Shown here: positions 29,030 through 37,474 of the stretch, piece after piece
Position numbering within the stretch: position 1 is the stretch's first letter
How the letters are laid out: each line of letters opens with the position of its first letter
The notes under the pieces: model-generated
Databases searched by the model: none
What the model was told of the DNA's origin: nothing
The model's input: only the letters and a program-made list of their open reading frames with translations
Translations under genes and position numbers: made by a program
Assembly (NCBI RefSeq): GCF_004345675.1
Contig: NZ_SLWU01000009.1
Location: 1 to 64,000 of the forward strand
Length of the DNA stretch: 64,000 nucleotides
Direction: 5' to 3'
DNA from: Caldanaerobacter subterraneus
Lineage (GTDB): Bacteria > Bacillota > Thermoanaerobacteria > Thermoanaerobacterales > Thermoanaerobacteraceae

Positions 29030-30088
29030 TCATTTCTTCAGCAAAATCTTTACATATCCATCTTCTGTTGAAACCTGCTTTAACTTCCAACCTTCTAAAG
29101 GTATATTAAAATTTAATCTGGTATCATAACCCTCTATTAGCTTTTCAAGAAAGCTCCCTTCAATCAAAATCCCCTGAACATTTATGGACATAAACTTAAG
29201 CTTTATCTTGTCATCTTCTATTTCAAAATTCCCTTTCGCAAGGTATTTTCCTTCTTCTTTTACTTCAAATCCCTCTTTTTTAAAAACTACTTCCACATTC
29301 TTTAACCTTTCATCAAAGGACTGCACAAGCTCTGTCACATCTTTGTCATAAAAAGAAGCTTCAGCACTGAAAAAAGAAAACTTTAGATCTTTAGGCTGGA
29401 GATTTCCCCACGGAAGCTTAGAAATACTGCTCAGCAAAAAATCTAGAGAAGAAAGAGAAGAACTTGTGTTTTCCACTATCTCCAATATTTTCTGATAATT
29501 GGATAACTTCTTCCTTATCTCCTCTAAAATTTTATCTTTGTTGGCTCTTAAGTCCTCTATTTTCTTTATTACCTTCTTCTCTTCTTCCTGCTTTTTTAAA
29601 AGTTCTTCCTTCTTAAGGGTAAGCTGCTTTTCCTCTTCTTTTTTGTACTTTACCAGATTATACAAGTTCTCGAGCTTGTCATAATAGTAGTTTGTGATTA
29701 TATCAACATAAATCAGCCTGTGAAGAAGTTCGCTCGCATTATCTGCCATCAGCAAAAGAGATAAAATCGCATTAGTCCCTGACATGTACAAAAACCTAAA
29801 CCAGGTCTTTATAGTATCCTTTTCTTTATCTATCTCTTCGGAAGTTCTGTTAATTTCTTCTGTCTTTTCTTTTATGCTCTCATTCAGCTCTTCAATTTCA
29901 GCAGAAATTTCTTCTAACGCTTTTTCTGACTTGAGTTTTTCAACATCTAATTTAAGTATTTCCAAAATTACTTCCTGCTCTTTCTGTTTTAGCTGGTAAA
30001 ATTCTCCCACTTCCCCTTCTTGACCTTTTACCATGAGTAAACTAAACACAAAAAAAATTGCAATTGCAAGCGAAATTACCCTTTTCAT
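29030..30088 (-). CDS. Secreted coiled-coil protein, EnvC/PcsB-like N-terminus
   Basis: About 352 residues. A signal peptide (MKRVISLAIAIFFVFSLLM) is followed by a long coiled coil (about 30-100 and 140-215, Glu/Lys/Leu-rich) interrupted by FRFLYMSGTNAILSLLLM and HRLIYVDIITNYYYD, the pattern of PcsB/CwlO hydrolase regulators. No M23 or NlpC/P60 domain follows; the C-terminal 130 residues are of unknown fold. It may be a scaffold or activator of a cell-wall hydrolase (inference). The ATG at 30088 has GAGGGGT upstream and is preferred over the in-frame start at 30100. Confidence 0.78.
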   Translation of the reverse strand: MKRVISLAIAIFFVFSLLMVKGQEGEVGEFYQLKQKEQEVILEILKLDVEKLKSEKALEEISAEIEELNESIKEKTEEINRTSEEIDKEKDTIKTWFRFLYMSGTNAILSLLLMADNASELLHRLIYVDIITNYYYDKLENLYNLVKYKKEEEKQLTLKKEELLKKQEEEKKVIKKIEDLRANKDKILEEIRKKLSNYQKILEIVENTSSSLSSLDFLLSSISKLPWGNLQPKDLKFSFFSAEASFYDKDVTELVQSFDERLKNVEVVFKKEGFEVKEEGKYLAKGNFEIEDDKIKLKFMSINVQGILIEGSFLEKLIEGYDTRLNFNIPLEGWKLKQVSTEDGYVKILLKK

Positions 30089-30144
30089 AGCACCCCTCAT
30101 TTATATGTAATTTTTTGTTCCATATGGAACTAAATTCTATTCAT

Positions 30145-30735
30145 TTAATCCACTGTAATTTTGTCTTTTATCTGTTCAAACATCTTAGGCCCAATCCTGG
30201 GCACGTTCATTATGTCTTCAATTTTTTTGAAAGGCCCTTTAGTCTCTCTGAACTCTATAATCCTTTCTGCTGTCACAGGGCCAATGCCAGGTAAAGTCTG
30301 GAGCTCTTCTTTTGTAGCAGTATTTATGTTTACTTTTTTAGCGCCATCAATCCCTGAAGCAAAAGAAGTGTCTACCTTCTCCCCCTTTTTAGGCACCTTT
30401 ATCATCTGTTCATCCTTTACCTTCTGAGCTAAATTAATATTGGACAAATCAGCTTCTTCAAGCACCCCTCCTGCTTTTTCTATAGCATCTATCACCCTCT
30501 CTCCTTCTTTCATTATGTAAACTCCCGGATTTTTCACTTCACCGGTGACATAAACCTTTATTTCAACAGGCTTCTGCTCCTGCAACTGCTCAGCTTGCAT
30601 ATTATCCTGAGAAGTATTTATAACAAAGTCAGCTTTTAATTTATAGTTTTTGTATATCACATAGCCAGAAAAAAGCAGTATTATAGACAAGATGGCAATG
30701 ATGGCATATTGCTGTCTTTTGGTAAATTGTACCAT
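30145..30735 (-). CDS. comEA: Competence DNA receptor ComEA
   Basis: 196 residues. A membrane anchor (about residues 10-28) is followed by an SLBB-like domain (YVTGEVKNPGVYIMKEG) and two C-terminal helix-hairpin-helix motifs (LQTLPGIGPVTAERII, IMNVPRIGPKMFEQIK) that bind double-stranded DNA outside the membrane. It hands DNA to ComEC, encoded 10 kb away. SD GAGGTGG. It precedes the coiled-coil gene by 57 bases. Confidence 0.93.
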   Translation of the reverse strand: MVQFTKRQQYAIIAILSIILLFSGYVIYKNYKLKADFVINTSQDNMQAEQLQEQKPVEIKVYVTGEVKNPGVYIMKEGERVIDAIEKAGGVLEEADLSNINLAQKVKDEQMIKVPKKGEKVDTSFASGIDGAKKVNINTATKEELQTLPGIGPVTAERIIEFRETKGPFKKIEDIMNVPRIGPKMFEQIKDKITVD

Positions 30736-30853
30736 AAAACCACCTCATTTTGCAAGCTCCTTTATTTATTTCTACGTCCATTAAAAAATTCCTTTTTATT
30801 TTTATCATTTTTTTGGTATACTTTAAGTATGACAACATGATGGGGGCATAAAA

Positions 30854-32107
30854 ATGGCGAAGAAAATAATTGCTTTACTTATAATAATTGTTTTTGCTTT
30901 TCTCTCAGTCCCAGCGCATGCAGAAACTCCACAACCTCCAGAAATTGTCGGACCTACAGCGGTATTGATGGACTTCACTACAGGACAGGTACTGTATGAC
31001 AAAAACATGCACAAAAGGATGTATCCAGCAAGCACTACAAAAATCCTAACTGCAATTATTGCCTTGGAAAAGGGAAAGCTAGACGATGTTGTCACCTGTA
31101 GTGAAAATGTGACTAAAATTGAGGGGAATTCAATATTTTTATCTCCAGGAGAGCAACTCACACTTGAGCAGCTGCTTTACGCTTTAATGCTGGAATCTGC
31201 AAATGATGCTGCAATAGCAATTGCAGAGCATATAGGTGGGAGCGTAGAAAATTTTGCCAAAATGATGAATGAAAAAGCGAGAGAAATAGGCGCTTACAAC
31301 AGCCATTTTGTAAATCCGAACGGGTTGCCCGATGAAAACCATTATTCCACACCTTATGATATGGCACAAATTGCAAGATACGCCATGCAAAATGCTGAAT
31401 TTAGAAAAATTGTAAGCACTCTGCATTATCAAATTCCTCCGACAAATAAGTTCGACAAACCAAGAGACTTATGGATAAGCAATCGCTTACTTAAACCTTC
31501 CCGCTTCCACTATGAAGGAGCAGATGGAGTAAAAACGGGCTACACTGTTGCTGCAGGACAAGTGTTGGTGGCTTCCGCAACCCGAGATGGGCACAGGCTC
31601 ATCTCTGTTATAATGGGAGATGAAGGCATAAACATTTGGACAGACACTATAAAGCTTTTGGATTACGGTTTTCAAAACTTTTCTCTTGTAAAAGTAACGC
31701 AAAAGGACGAAGTGATAACTTCTATAGAACTTGGGAAAGGCGGATTTAAGCTTCCTTTAATTGCGCAAAAGGACTTTTATTATGAAGTGCCCAAAGGTAA
31801 AGAAAATTCTATAAAAACAGAAGTTGTGCTTAAAGAAGACATAAAAGCTCCCATTCAAAAAGGTGAAGTCCTGGGGTATATAAAGTACACACTTGACGGA
31901 AAGGAGATAGGGACAAACCCGCTAATTGCCTCAGAAGATGTGTATAAAAACTTCTTGGGGAATTACTATAATGAAAAGGAAAAAAATCCTATTGTACATC
32001 CTCTAAAAATAATTTTTGGCATAGCTTCTTTCAACGTAGCCTTTCTTCTTTGGAAAAGGCAAAAAATAAGGCAAAGGAAAAGATTTATATTTTCTAACAA
32101 ATACTAA
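30854..32107 (+). CDS. D-alanyl-D-alanine carboxypeptidase (PBP5/DacF family)
   Basis: 417 residues. Trims pentapeptide stems of peptidoglycan. After a signal peptide (cleavage near AHA) come the three serine-peptidase motifs: STTK (active Ser), SAND (SxN) and VKTG (KTG). A C-terminal beta domain and a final hydrophobic helix with basic tail (FNVAFLLWKRQKIRQRKR) would anchor it. DacF, a sporulation-specific carboxypeptidase, is the closest by name, but DacA/DacB types cannot be excluded. Divergent from comEA; a possible -10 TATACT lies at 30817-30822. Confidence 0.92.
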   Translation: MAKKIIALLIIIVFAFLSVPAHAETPQPPEIVGPTAVLMDFTTGQVLYDKNMHKRMYPASTTKILTAIIALEKGKLDDVVTCSENVTKIEGNSIFLSPGEQLTLEQLLYALMLESANDAAIAIAEHIGGSVENFAKMMNEKAREIGAYNSHFVNPNGLPDENHYSTPYDMAQIARYAMQNAEFRKIVSTLHYQIPPTNKFDKPRDLWISNRLLKPSRFHYEGADGVKTGYTVAAGQVLVASATRDGHRLISVIMGDEGINIWTDTIKLLDYGFQNFSLVKVTQKDEVITSIELGKGGFKLPLIAQKDFYYEVPKGKENSIKTEVVLKEDIKAPIQKGEVLGYIKYTLDGKEIGTNPLIASEDVYKNFLGNYYNEKEKNPIVHPLKIIFGIASFNVAFLLWKRQKIRQRKRFIFSNKY

Positions 32108-32131
32108 AAAAGGAGGGGACCCCCCTCCTTT
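32106..32131. terminator. Bidirectional terminator between the carboxypeptidase and asnB-like genes
   Basis: AAAGGAGGGG (32109-32118), 3-base loop, CCCCTCCTTT (32122-32131). On the minus strand it is followed by TTTTT and ends the asnB-like unit; on the plus strand only TTT follows. Confidence 0.88.
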
Positions 32132-33611
32132 AAGCATATATCTGGTTGTCATTCAAACTCCTACTCCTTCCCATCTTTTCAATAAAATCTTCTACATTGA
32201 AAAACTCTTTTAAGATTTTAAAGTAATACATCTCCTCTTTAGACTTTATTTCAAAGCCATTTGGAAGTACCCTGTTTCTTAGGTATTCCGTATCCTTTAT
32301 TTGAGATTCAGCAATTCTTTTTAAAACGTAAGCAGTTCCAGACCCTATAGAAAATTTTTCTTTTTTTCTCCACACTATTGAAGAAGGCAGATAATCCTCT
32401 GCCAGTTTCCTTAAAATCCACTTTTCTGTTTTATCTTTCCCTCTTATCTTTAAAGAAGGCCTTATTCTAAAAGCATATCTTAAAACCTCCAAGTCCAAAA
32501 AAGGAACTCTGACTTTCAGGGAAAAGGCCATCCCCATCCTGTCTAGCCGCTGAGAATTGGTGTTGTGAACACTACTTGTGATGTACTTCAGTTCTTTATG
32601 CAATTCCCATGGGTCCTCATAATTTTTCAGATAGTGATACCCTGCAAAAAGTTCATCTGCTCCTTCCCCAGAAAAAACTACATCTACATATTCACTGGCG
32701 AGCTTTGAAGCAAAATAGTTGGCTACTGCACTTCTGACTAAGGCTGGATCACAGGACTCAAGGTGATATATAACTTTGGGCAAAACTTCTTTTATGTCCT
32801 TTTCTGTATAAATAAATTCTTTGTGGCAAGTCTTCAGATATTCTGCGACCAGTCTGGAATTTCTTATATCAGGGCTGTCTTCAACTCCTACAGCAAAAGA
32901 AAACATATTGCTTCTGTATTTAGTAGCTATCGCAGCGACTAGACTACTGTCCAGTCCGCCGCTTATAAATAACCCTATATTTTCATCAGTAAGCCTCTTT
33001 TTCACTGAGTCCTCTAATCTAAGCCTTAATCCTTCTACTATTTCTTTTGCACTTGAAAACTCAAAAGGGTCCTGTGGAATAGAAAAATATTTCATAAACT
33101 CTTTTCCATTGTAGAAATATCCATTTGGAAATTCGTTTATATCTTCTGTGATTTGCTGTAACGCTTTTATTTCAGAAGCAAAAGCCAATCCATTGCCTAT
33201 TTTGCCGTAATAAAGAGGCTTTATTCCCAAAGGGTCTCTTGCTACAAAAACAGCATTTTTTAGAGAATCATAGACCGCAAAAACAAAATTTCCTTCTAAA
33301 AATTTAACACATTCTTCTCCCACTTCTTCATAAAGGTGAAGTAAAACTTCTTCCAGAGAGTGTATTTCATGTCCTGTAAGTTCCATTTTTAAAGCATCAG
33401 CATTGTATATCTCTCCATCAAAAAGGCAGATGTACCTGCCATCTTCGCTTTCAAAAAGTGCCTTTTCTCCCTCTTTCCAGCAACACCCAAAGCTTGCATT
33501 GTCTTTTATAAAAATTTCGCTGTGGTCCACTCCTCTGTGCCTTATTTTCTCTATCATCTGACCTATTTTTTGCACATCCTTCTCGCCAATTATAAAAGCT
33601 AATCCTGCCAA
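32130..33611 (-). CDS. Asparagine-synthetase-like ATP-dependent amidoligase with dead glutaminase domain
   Basis: About 493 residues with the two-domain AsnB layout. The start is TTG at 33611, 8 bases after AAGGAGG; the protein then begins (M)AGLAFI where true AsnB has MCG, so the Cys nucleophile is Ala. Other glutaminase residues are also lost: the RLSI arginine segment reads CCWKEG, NGEIYN reads DGEIYN, and the GSD aspartate is absent. The synthetase domain is intact: SGGLDSSLVAA (PP-loop), GEGADELFAGYHYL, and RKKEKFSIGSG. It can thus form an amide by AMP activation but not use glutamine, as in ammonia-dependent or lactam-forming relatives. It follows the B12 gene across a terminator-like hairpin. 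Confidence 0.85.
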   Translation of the reverse strand: MAGLAFIIGEKDVQKIGQMIEKIRHRGVDHSEIFIKDNASFGCCWKEGEKALFESEDGRYICLFDGEIYNADALKMELTGHEIHSLEEVLLHLYEEVGEECVKFLEGNFVFAVYDSLKNAVFVARDPLGIKPLYYGKIGNGLAFASEIKALQQITEDINEFPNGYFYNGKEFMKYFSIPQDPFEFSSAKEIVEGLRLRLEDSVKKRLTDENIGLFISGGLDSSLVAAIATKYRSNMFSFAVGVEDSPDIRNSRLVAEYLKTCHKEFIYTEKDIKEVLPKVIYHLESCDPALVRSAVANYFASKLASEYVDVVFSGEGADELFAGYHYLKNYEDPWELHKELKYITSSVHNTNSQRLDRMGMAFSLKVRVPFLDLEVLRYAFRIRPSLKIRGKDKTEKWILRKLAEDYLPSSIVWRKKEKFSIGSGTAYVLKRIAESQIKDTEYLRNRVLPNGFEIKSKEEMYYFKILKEFFNVEDFIEKMGRSRSLNDNQIYA

Positions 33612-33635
33612 AGTACCGACCTCCTTATACAAAAA

Positions 33636-33675
33636 TTAAAGGGCGCAAGAAGAGAATCTGCGCCCTTCTTCTTGC
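33636..33675 (-). terminator. Attenuator-like hairpins before the asnB-like gene
   Basis: Minus strand: GGGCGCA (33665-33659) pairs with TGCGCCC (33647-33641), then TTTAATTTTT: an intrinsic terminator. The overlapping GCAAGAAG (33675-33668) pairs with CTTCTTGC (33652-33645) and would exclude it. Either a partial terminator or an attenuator. Confidence 0.7.
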
Positions 33676-33684
33676 TAATTTAAT

Positions 33685-35337
33685 TTACACAAGAAAGCGC
33701 TCCTTTTTGTACTCTCTTAAAATTTTCTCTACCCTTTCTTCCTCTGGTATTATTCTGTGCTTCTCATAGTCATAAGCATAACATGCTCCATCTATCACTT
33801 TTGTCTGAAGAGCGCCTTTGGCGTATTTATTGCCTTTTAAGTGAGGTGCATCTAAAAGACCTATTTCTATAGCTGTTGCCAAAACATCTGGGTCAGACCA
33901 GGGATCTTCGCTGTGTGGCGCTATTTCTTTTATAGCCTCAAGCAAAATCCTTGCCTCTTTTTTGAGCTGTTCTTTCCTCTTTATCACATCTTCGTCTTTA
34001 GTCAAGTCCGGCATTCCAAACATAGTATTTTTTATCACAGCTTTTACTATTTTTACGCTTTCAATTATGTCCTCAGGCGTTGCTGCGTGGTGAGCTTCAC
34101 AATATCCAACTACGTGATATATGTGGGGTTTAATAGCCATAGACAAATACGCGCTAGAAGCGAGCTGCCCTTTTGCTTCTAAAAGGTCAGAAGGAAAGCT
34201 TGCAAGACCTGCTCTTGCTTGCCTTATCACTCTGAAGTTTTCATCTTCTAAGTCCTCTATAAGTTCTATTTTTGCAAGCATTTTTGCCAAGTCCATTTTA
34301 GGTGAAATGGAAGCTGGAACATTGAACATAAATTGTGCTACATAATCCCTAACTCCCATTTTCTTTGCGTTATATGCCGCGAGGAAAGCAGTTACAACTC
34401 CTATAACATCATGAGCATCTCTCAGGCTCCAGTGATGAGCTTCATTTACTTCTACAGGCACTCCTCTCTCTGCATGCCACTTCATCAACTGCTGATTTTC
34501 CCTTATAGAAGTCCTTACATCCCTTGGGCCTCTCCCATCGAGCACATTGTACCAGCTCAATGGTATAGCAGCCCAAGCATTCTTTATAGTCCTTAAAAGC
34601 ATTTCAGCCATCTTGAAAACATCATTGGTTCCGCTGTAGCACCTCAAAAGCGGATAATTGCCTCTTCTTGAAGCTTCGTATATGCGTATTAAATCCTCTT
34701 CTTTTCTTATAGGAACTCCTCCTGCTCCATCCAGAGCTGGGTCGTATTTTTTATCGAAGAAGTGCTCTTGCGCATTCTGGTCAGGAGCTATGGAAATTAC
34801 GTCCAAAACTTCCGCCTCAGCTATTCTTTTGACACCCTCTATCGTATCCTCCAATGAAGGCAGTCCAAAATGGTGTCTTATGATGGGATAGGGGAATTTA
34901 TCCTCAATCCTTCCAATCAGAGTATCTGCAAAGACTCTTTTTTGAGAAGTTGCAGTTTTCCCTCTTAAGAAATTGATAGTCTCCTCGTCTCCTTTTGTGC
35001 CGTCAAAAACTGCAGAAAATATCCCTGACTTTCTCGCAACTTCTGCATTAGGCTCTGTTCCCCCAAACACCCACTTGATCTCCTTTAAATTATTCTTTTC
35101 TATCTTATCTTTAAGTTCTTTTAGCAAGTTCTCCAAAGCTTGTGGCGTAAGTCTGTAACTCACCCCTACAATTTCAGGTTGATACTCTTTTACAGCCTCA
35201 ATCAATTTATCTATTGGGACAGCAGGCCCCAAAAACACCGTCTCATAACCCTGCTGTTCTGCAAACCTCAAAAAATTGTACACTCCAGCAACATGGACAC
35301 AATTTCCAATTGAACCAGCCACGATAAGCTTTCTCAT
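33685..35337 (-). CDS. B12-binding-domain plus TIM-barrel protein, mutase-like
   Basis: 550 residues. Residues 1-125 look like a B12-binding Rossmann domain: VAGSIGNCVHVAG stands in for DxHxxG (Asp replaced by Cys, His kept), GVSYRLT for the SxL motif, and WVFGGTEPN for the GG motif. Residues 150-450 resemble the TIM barrel of glutamate (methylaspartate) mutase E, e.g. CYSGTNDVFKMAE, PLSWYNVLDGRGPRDVR, REN, VEVNEAHHWSLRDAHD. A carbon-skeleton or amino-group rearrangement of an amino acid is inferred; the substrate is unknown. The start ATG overlaps the dehydrogenase stop by 4 bp. Confidence 0.78.
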   Translation of the reverse strand: MRKLIVAGSIGNCVHVAGVYNFLRFAEQQGYETVFLGPAVPIDKLIEAVKEYQPEIVGVSYRLTPQALENLLKELKDKIEKNNLKEIKWVFGGTEPNAEVARKSGIFSAVFDGTKGDEETINFLRGKTATSQKRVFADTLIGRIEDKFPYPIIRHHFGLPSLEDTIEGVKRIAEAEVLDVISIAPDQNAQEHFFDKKYDPALDGAGGVPIRKEEDLIRIYEASRRGNYPLLRCYSGTNDVFKMAEMLLRTIKNAWAAIPLSWYNVLDGRGPRDVRTSIRENQQLMKWHAERGVPVEVNEAHHWSLRDAHDVIGVVTAFLAAYNAKKMGVRDYVAQFMFNVPASISPKMDLAKMLAKIELIEDLEDENFRVIRQARAGLASFPSDLLEAKGQLASSAYLSMAIKPHIYHVVGYCEAHHAATPEDIIESVKIVKAVIKNTMFGMPDLTKDEDVIKRKEQLKKEARILLEAIKEIAPHSEDPWSDPDVLATAIEIGLLDAPHLKGNKYAKGALQTKVIDGACYAYDYEKHRIIPEEERVEKILREYKKERFLV

Positions 35338-36440
35338 GCTGTCGCAACCTCCTTTCTCTTCCCTTCTACTAGTTCTATGATCTCCTTAGGCGACATCCCA
35401 CGTATTCCCAATTTATCGGCAGTTCTCCCTATTTCCCAGTAATTTTTTCCATGCATCACGGATGCCAGATGTATTATCGCGTCAATTGTGGGCGTTTTTA
35501 CACCTATTTCTTTCCCAATAGAAGAGATAGGCACAAGGCTCATAGGAACATCTTCAAAAATATACCTGCAATTTACAGTATCAGGAGCCATAAGCCCTAT
35601 ATAAGCTTTTGTGTTCTGTATAGCTTCATAAAGCGTATCCCCATCGGCATTGTAACTTTCTTTAAGCCATCTTTTAGCAGAGATAGTTTTCACGCCTAAA
35701 GCCTTTGCCACCATCATTCTCTCATTGTCAATCTTTTCAAGGATTTTGGCGACAGAAGGCGAAATCCCTTCTCTATAGTACTCAAAATTTCCCTTGGTAG
35801 TCTCAATCCGAGCAACATTTAAAAGCGTTGGAGCAGGATGGAAAATTGCTCCAAAATTGTTGAAGCTGGTTTCTAACACGTTCTCAGCAGCTACAAACTG
35901 TGGAAAAGCGATATTGAGAATTTCCACTACTTCTTCCGTTTTATCTTTAGGAATTGCCGCAACTGATACTATGTCTTTAATCTTGTATATTTTAGCTTTC
36001 CCATTAGAAGACCTGCAGGCATAGATAAAAGTATCAGTTTCAGCAACAACAACCTCTAAATCACTTCTCTTTTTAAGTATGTTGTAAACTTCCAATGCTC
36101 CCCCTGTTCTTCCGGGATTTAATACCACTATCTGGCCTCTTTGCAAGTAGGGCAAAAGCTCTTCTGCAATCATGGCGTGGGCAGACGCAGGCACAGCAAC
36201 TAGTATCATATCCACATCTTTTACGGCTTTGCTTATATCGTCAGTCACAAGATTCAGTTTCCCAAATCCTTCAACTTCTCCTTCTAGCTCTATACCGCCT
36301 CTTTGTATTATTGGAATCAATTTTTCATAAGTTCTATTGTATAAATTTACTTTAAACCCTTTTAAAGCGAGATGTCCTGCAATTGCCTGCCCCCCGTTCC
36401 CCGCCCCGATTACAGCAAAATAAGGCATTTTCATGCCCAT
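35334..36440 (-). CDS. Opine (octopine/nopaline) dehydrogenase-like NAD(P)-dependent enzyme
   Basis: 368 residues. The N-terminal Rossmann fold has AVIGAGNGGQAIAGHLALKG; the C-terminal octopine-DH helical domain includes NNFGAIFHPAPTLLN, with the catalytic-type His. The family couples an amino acid to a 2-oxo acid by reductive condensation, giving N-(carboxyalkyl) amino acids, or runs in reverse; actual substrates cannot be read. SD AAGGGGG; ATGs at 36440 and 36434 are both possible. It is the first gene under the c-di-AMP riboswitch and coupled to the B12-type gene. Confidence 0.86.
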   Translation of the reverse strand: MGMKMPYFAVIGAGNGGQAIAGHLALKGFKVNLYNRTYEKLIPIIQRGGIELEGEVEGFGKLNLVTDDISKAVKDVDMILVAVPASAHAMIAEELLPYLQRGQIVVLNPGRTGGALEVYNILKKRSDLEVVVAETDTFIYACRSSNGKAKIYKIKDIVSVAAIPKDKTEEVVEILNIAFPQFVAAENVLETSFNNFGAIFHPAPTLLNVARIETTKGNFEYYREGISPSVAKILEKIDNERMMVAKALGVKTISAKRWLKESYNADGDTLYEAIQNTKAYIGLMAPDTVNCRYIFEDVPMSLVPISSIGKEIGVKTPTIDAIIHLASVMHGKNYWEIGRTADKLGIRGMSPKEIIELVEGKRKEVATA

Positions 36441-36462
36441 ACACCCCCTTTTTAAAGAAATG

Positions 36463-36490
36463 AAAAAGCTATAGAAGGACTTCTATAGCT
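36463..36490 (-). terminator. Riboswitch expression-platform terminator
   Basis: Minus strand: AGCTATAGAA, 4-base loop, TTCTATAGCT (36490-36467) followed by TTTTT. It lies between the aptamer and the dehydrogenase start, as expected for transcriptional OFF control. Confidence 0.88.
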
Positions 36491-36526
36491 TTATCTTCGG
36501 TGCCAAAAAAGACAATAAGACACCCT

Positions 36527-36672
36527 ACATGCTATCATATCCTTCTCTTTCAACGCTTACGGGGTTAGCTGACGGGTTCGGGTCGAAAGATAACCCTACC
36601 ATCTTTTAAAAGATGGATTCACCCCAAAAGAGTGGGTCCCCCGCTTCTTAACGAATTCAGCGTTTAGCATGT
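36527..36672 (-). promoter_or_regulatory. c-di-AMP riboswitch (ydaO/yuaA type)
   Basis: The minus-strand RNA has the conserved ydaO core: a GGGGGACCC segment, GGGGTGAATC, GGTAGGG, and ACCCGTCAGCTAACCCCGTA. A closing stem AACGCT (36664-36659)/AGCGTT (36557-36552) is extended by ACATGCTA (36672-36665)/TAGCATGT (36534-36527). In known cases c-di-AMP binding causes termination, and such genes serve cell-wall or osmotic functions. Here the controlled genes are metabolic. Confidence 0.9.
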
Positions 36673-36699
36673 TATTCAATTATACAAAAGCCCGTTTTT

Positions 36700-36728
36700 A
36701 TTATATCATAAAATAAAATGTTTGTAAA
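36700..36728 (-). promoter_or_regulatory. Promoter of the riboswitch operon
   Basis: Minus strand -35 TTTACA (36723-36728), 17-base spacer, -10 TATAAT (36700-36705). Confidence 0.88.
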
Positions 36729-36749
36729 GTAAAATAAAGGAAGCAAGCG

Positions 36750-37400
36750 TCAGTATTTGCCAAAATCTTCTCCTACTCTTATTTCATCCAGATAGTTGTA
36801 AATAGTGTATCTGGACACGCACAAAATTTTTGCCACATAGTCTACAGCACCTCTTATAAGGAATGTGCCCTTTGCATCCAGCATCTTAACTATCTGCACC
36901 TTCTCCTCTTTTGTCATGAAATTTACGGGTTTACCAAAACTCTCCAGTGTTGTGTTCACTATGCTCTCCAAAACATCACTAACACTGCCTGTGTAGGATT
37001 CCTTGTTTTCCTCTGAAGGCTCTGATATTTCGCAGAATTCTGACAAAGTATTTTTTACAAGAATAAACTCCGATATGTCTATATTTATTGTCAAACACCC
37101 TACAGGTCTTCCATTTTCGTCTTTTATAAAAATAGCAGAAGATTTTAATATCTTCCCATCTCTAGACTTGTTCTTAAAATTGATCATGTCTTCTAAACTG
37201 TCTGATTTTAATGCCTTTTGAATGACATCAGGCAAAGGACTTCCTTTTTCTCGCCCGGTAACGTGGCCATTGGCAATGGCAATTATTGGGCTTTGAGGTG
37301 ATGAAAGGTCGTGAAGAGCTACTTCGCAATTTTTCCCAAATATGTTCGCAATGCTTTCTACCATAGGAACAATGCTTTTTAACAGTGGATGAGTACCCAT
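36750..37400 (-). CDS. YheO-like PAS / helix-turn-helix transcriptional regulator
   Basis: 216 residues. Residues 10-120 form the YheO-like PAS domain (CEVALHDLSSP, IANGHVTGREKGSPLPD, FIKDENGRPVGCLTINID). The C-terminal 60 residues are a DNA-binding HTH (VDYVAKILCVSRYTIYNYLDEI). In other bacteria relatives (DauR type) control D-amino-acid or other amino-acid catabolism. It has its own strong promoter and lies just upstream of the riboswitch operon, so it may regulate or be functionally linked to it (inference). Confidence 0.85.
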   Translation of the reverse strand: MGTHPLLKSIVPMVESIANIFGKNCEVALHDLSSPQSPIIAIANGHVTGREKGSPLPDVIQKALKSDSLEDMINFKNKSRDGKILKSSAIFIKDENGRPVGCLTINIDISEFILVKNTLSEFCEISEPSEENKESYTGSVSDVLESIVNTTLESFGKPVNFMTKEEKVQIVKMLDAKGTFLIRGAVDYVAKILCVSRYTIYNYLDEIRVGEDFGKY

Positions 37401-37474
37401 CGGATTGAATCCCCCTATTATACCAGATTGTGTGCGGATGTGAAAAAAGAAATGATTAAAAATTTATTAACGTT

